NCBI GenBank assembly: GCA_035633215.1 | Contig: DASQFI010000032.1 | Location: 1 to 64,000, forward strand | Length of the DNA stretch: 64,000 bases | Origin: DASQFI01 sp035633215 | Lineage (GTDB): Bacteria > Acidobacteriota > Vicinamibacteria > Vicinamibacterales > SCN-69-37 | Direction: 5' to 3' | Shown here: one piece after another, positions 62,443-64,000 of the stretch | Numbering within the stretch: the first letter of the stretch is position 1 | How the letters are laid out: every line of letters begins with the position of its first letter | Program-made: the position numbers and the translations under genes | Notes under the pieces: generated by a model | The model's database searches: none | What the model saw: the letters and a program-made list of their open reading frames with translations, nothing else | Told to the model about the DNA's origin: nothing

Positions 62443-64000
62443 ATGTCGCTGACCTGGACCGCGCCGTCGGCGTTGTGGCTGCTCCTCATCGTGCCGCTCA
62501 TCTGGGTGGCCAGACGATGGGGCCGCACGAACTTCAACGTCCGACAGCAGTACCTGCAGGCGGGCGTTCGGTCAATCCTCCTCGCGGCGCTTGCGCTCGC
62601 GCTCGCCCGCCCGGTCATCTCGACGGGATCGTCGCGGCTGTCGGTCGTGTACCTGGTGGACCTGTCGCACAGCATCTCGAGCCGTTCGATCGCCCAGGCC
62701 GCCGATAAGATCGACGCGTTGAACGCCGGCGTGCGACCCGCGCACTCCAGGATCGTCGGGTTCGGCGCCGACGTCATCGCGGTCGACAGCACGGCCGCCC
62801 TGCGTCAGTTCGCGCAGCCTGACGCCGCCGGCAATGAAGCCGCCGTGTCGGGCGGCGGCACCGACCTCGAGCGCGCGCTGGGAGAGGCGCGCGCGGCGCT
62901 CGCGCCCGGCCACCTGCCCAAGATTGTGTTGTTCTCGGACGGGCACCAGACCAGCGGCGACGTGCGCCAGGCGATTACGCGCCTGGCCGCCCAGGGGGTG
63001 CCGGTCTCCGTCGAGCCGCTCGGCGTGCGTGATCTCGGCGACGCCTGGGTGGATGCCGTCGCGCTGCCGGACCGGCTCACCGCCGGCACGCAGGCGACGA
63101 TGGCGGTCGCCCTTGGCGCGCAGCGTGTCGCCGCGGGGCAGCTCGAAGTTCGCGAGGGCACGCGCGTCCTCGCCAGCCGGGCCATTTCACTCCCTCCGGG
63201 CGTGACGACCGTGCCGGTCGACCTCACGTTCGACGAGGCCGGCGCGCACGCGATCGAGGTGCGGTTCACGGTGCCCGCCGATCCGCTCGCCGTGAACAAC
63301 ACGCTCTCGCGCGAGGCGTATGTGCGCCCGCGCGCGCAGGTGCTCTATCTCGAAGGTGCGCCGTCGAGCTCGAAATACCTGCAGAGCGCGCTGGTGCAAT
63401 CCGGGTTCGACGTCACGGTCCGAGCGACGACGGCGGTGCCGACCAGTCAGGCGCAGCTCGACCCGTGGGACGTCGTGATCCTGAGCGACGTCGGGCGCGC
63501 GTCCATTCCCGACGCCGCCATGAACGCGCTGGCCGACTGGGTCGAGCACGACGGCGGCGGCGTGCTCATCGCGGGCGGCGAGTCCGTGTACGGCGAGGAC
63601 GCCACCGGCGCCGCCGGCGGCTATCGCCACACCGAGCTCGAACGGCTCATGCCGGTGACGTTCGAGCGCAAGGACGAGCCCGAAGTGGCGCTCATCATCG
63701 TCCTGGACAAGTCGTGGAGCATGGCCGGCCAGGTGATGGAGCTCTGCAAGGCCGCGGCCCAGGCCGCCATCGACGTCCTGGCCGACGAGCATTCGGTCGG
63801 CGTCGTCACGTTCAACGACGGGCTGAACTGGGACATCACGCTCCGGAACGTGGGCAAGAACCGGGAGGCGATCAAGAAGGCGGTCGCGGCGATCGAACCC
63901 AGCGGCCACACGCTGATTTATCCCGCGGTCGAGCAGGCGTTCATCGCGCTGAAGGACGCGCGGGCGCGGGCGAAGCATGTGGTCCTGCTGTCCGACGGCC
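62443..64000 (+). CDS. VWA / glutamine-amidotransferase-like membrane protein, truncated by window edge
   Basis: At least 519 residues visible, no stop before the right edge. N-terminal BatA-like helices (ALWLLLIVPLIWVARRW, SILLAALALALARPVIS). A first VWA-like domain with VDLSHSISS and LFSDGHQTSGDV, then a beta region, a class-I glutamine-amidotransferase-like domain (WDVVILSDVGRASI, WVEHDGGGVLIAGGESVYG), and a second VWA domain (IIVLDKSWSMAG) still open at the edge. Two VWA domains around an amidotransferase-like fold are seen in large membrane proteins of such operons. One base separates it from the upstream stop. Confidence 0.85.
   Translation, partial: MSLTWTAPSALWLLLIVPLIWVARRWGRTNFNVRQQYLQAGVRSILLAALALALARPVISTGSSRLSVVYLVDLSHSISSRSIAQAADKIDALNAGVRPAHSRIVGFGADVIAVDSTAALRQFAQPDAAGNEAAVSGGGTDLERALGEARAALAPGHLPKIVLFSDGHQTSGDVRQAITRLAAQGVPVSVEPLGVRDLGDAWVDAVALPDRLTAGTQATMAVALGAQRVAAGQLEVREGTRVLASRAISLPPGVTTVPVDLTFDEAGAHAIEVRFTVPADPLAVNNTLSREAYVRPRAQVLYLEGAPSSSKYLQSALVQSGFDVTVRATTAVPTSQAQLDPWDVVILSDVGRASIPDAAMNALADWVEHDGGGVLIAGGESVYGEDATGAAGGYRHTELERLMPVTFERKDEPEVALIIVLDKSWSMAGQVMELCKAAAQAAIDVLADEHSVGVVTFNDGLNWDITLRNVGKNREAIKKAVAAIEPSGHTLIYPAVEQAFIALKDARARAKHVVLLSDG

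Overview
The window is a GC-rich bacterial chromosome segment carrying about 50 genes on both strands, with no prophage, rRNA, tRNA or CRISPR that I can see. The best guess for the organism is Acidobacteriota, possibly the Vicinamibacteria side. The support is a 944-residue protein with the VWFA-related domain typical of that phylum, two very large TonB-dependent receptors with N-terminal carboxypeptidase-regulatory-like domains and no SusD partner, an ECF sigma/zinc-finger anti-sigma pair, and very high GC. This assignment is inference from gene families, not from a marker tree.

Layout. 1-4.3 kb (mostly minus strand): tandem repeat, anti-sigma and ECF sigma genes, an alkyltransferase-like DNA-repair protein, and a PafA-like phosphatase coupled to a small membrane protein. 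4.3-10.9 kb (plus): a nucleoside-salvage block (pyrimidine phosphorylase, CNT transporter, purine phosphorylase, cytidine deaminase, MtnA) followed by tsaD and a YjbQ-family gene. 11-13.3 kb: a SnoaL-like/Nudix fusion, a secreted protein and an HD hydrolase. 13.4-18.1 kb: a two-ATPase, two-permease ABC-2 operon and a membrane-anchored protein. 18.3-24.3 kb: the VWFA-related protein convergent with the first TonB-dependent receptor. 24.5-31 kb: two thiolases, a TMTC-like membrane glycosyltransferase candidate, a D-malate/tartrate-type dehydrogenase and 3-hydroxyacyl-CoA dehydrogenase. 31.1-36.7 kb: TatT-like protein and folE sharing overlapping divergent start codons, a GT-C membrane protein, a BtuF-like protein without signal peptide, a secreted protein and a YpdA-family flavoprotein. 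36.8-43 kb: second TonB-dependent receptor and a VWA protein/AAA ATPase pair. 43-47 kb: glycerophosphodiesterase, M28 peptidase, M49-like lipoprotein. 47.3-53.1 kb: the complete pyruvate dehydrogenase complex (aceE, aceF, lpd). 53.2-57.1 kb: an HtrA-fold pseudoprotease, a mini LuxR regulator, a zinc-ribbon membrane protein, an APH-like kinase and an intact HtrA-like protease. 57.3-64 kb: a MoxR / DUF58 / BatA-like VWA operon that runs off the window.

Two sequence-level themes stand out. First, many operon heads carry a TATAAT-like hexamer only 5-9 nt upstream of the start codon and often lack a Shine-Dalgarno, suggesting leaderless transcription. Second, many spacers longer than about 60 bp hold palindromic or tandem words belonging to several mutually unrelated repeat families; some of these run into coding sequences and supply N- or C-terminal residues or even the start codon. 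The most striking single structure is a perfect 39-bp inverted repeat with a 4-nt loop inside the DUF58 gene, associated with a 66-bp in-frame duplication.
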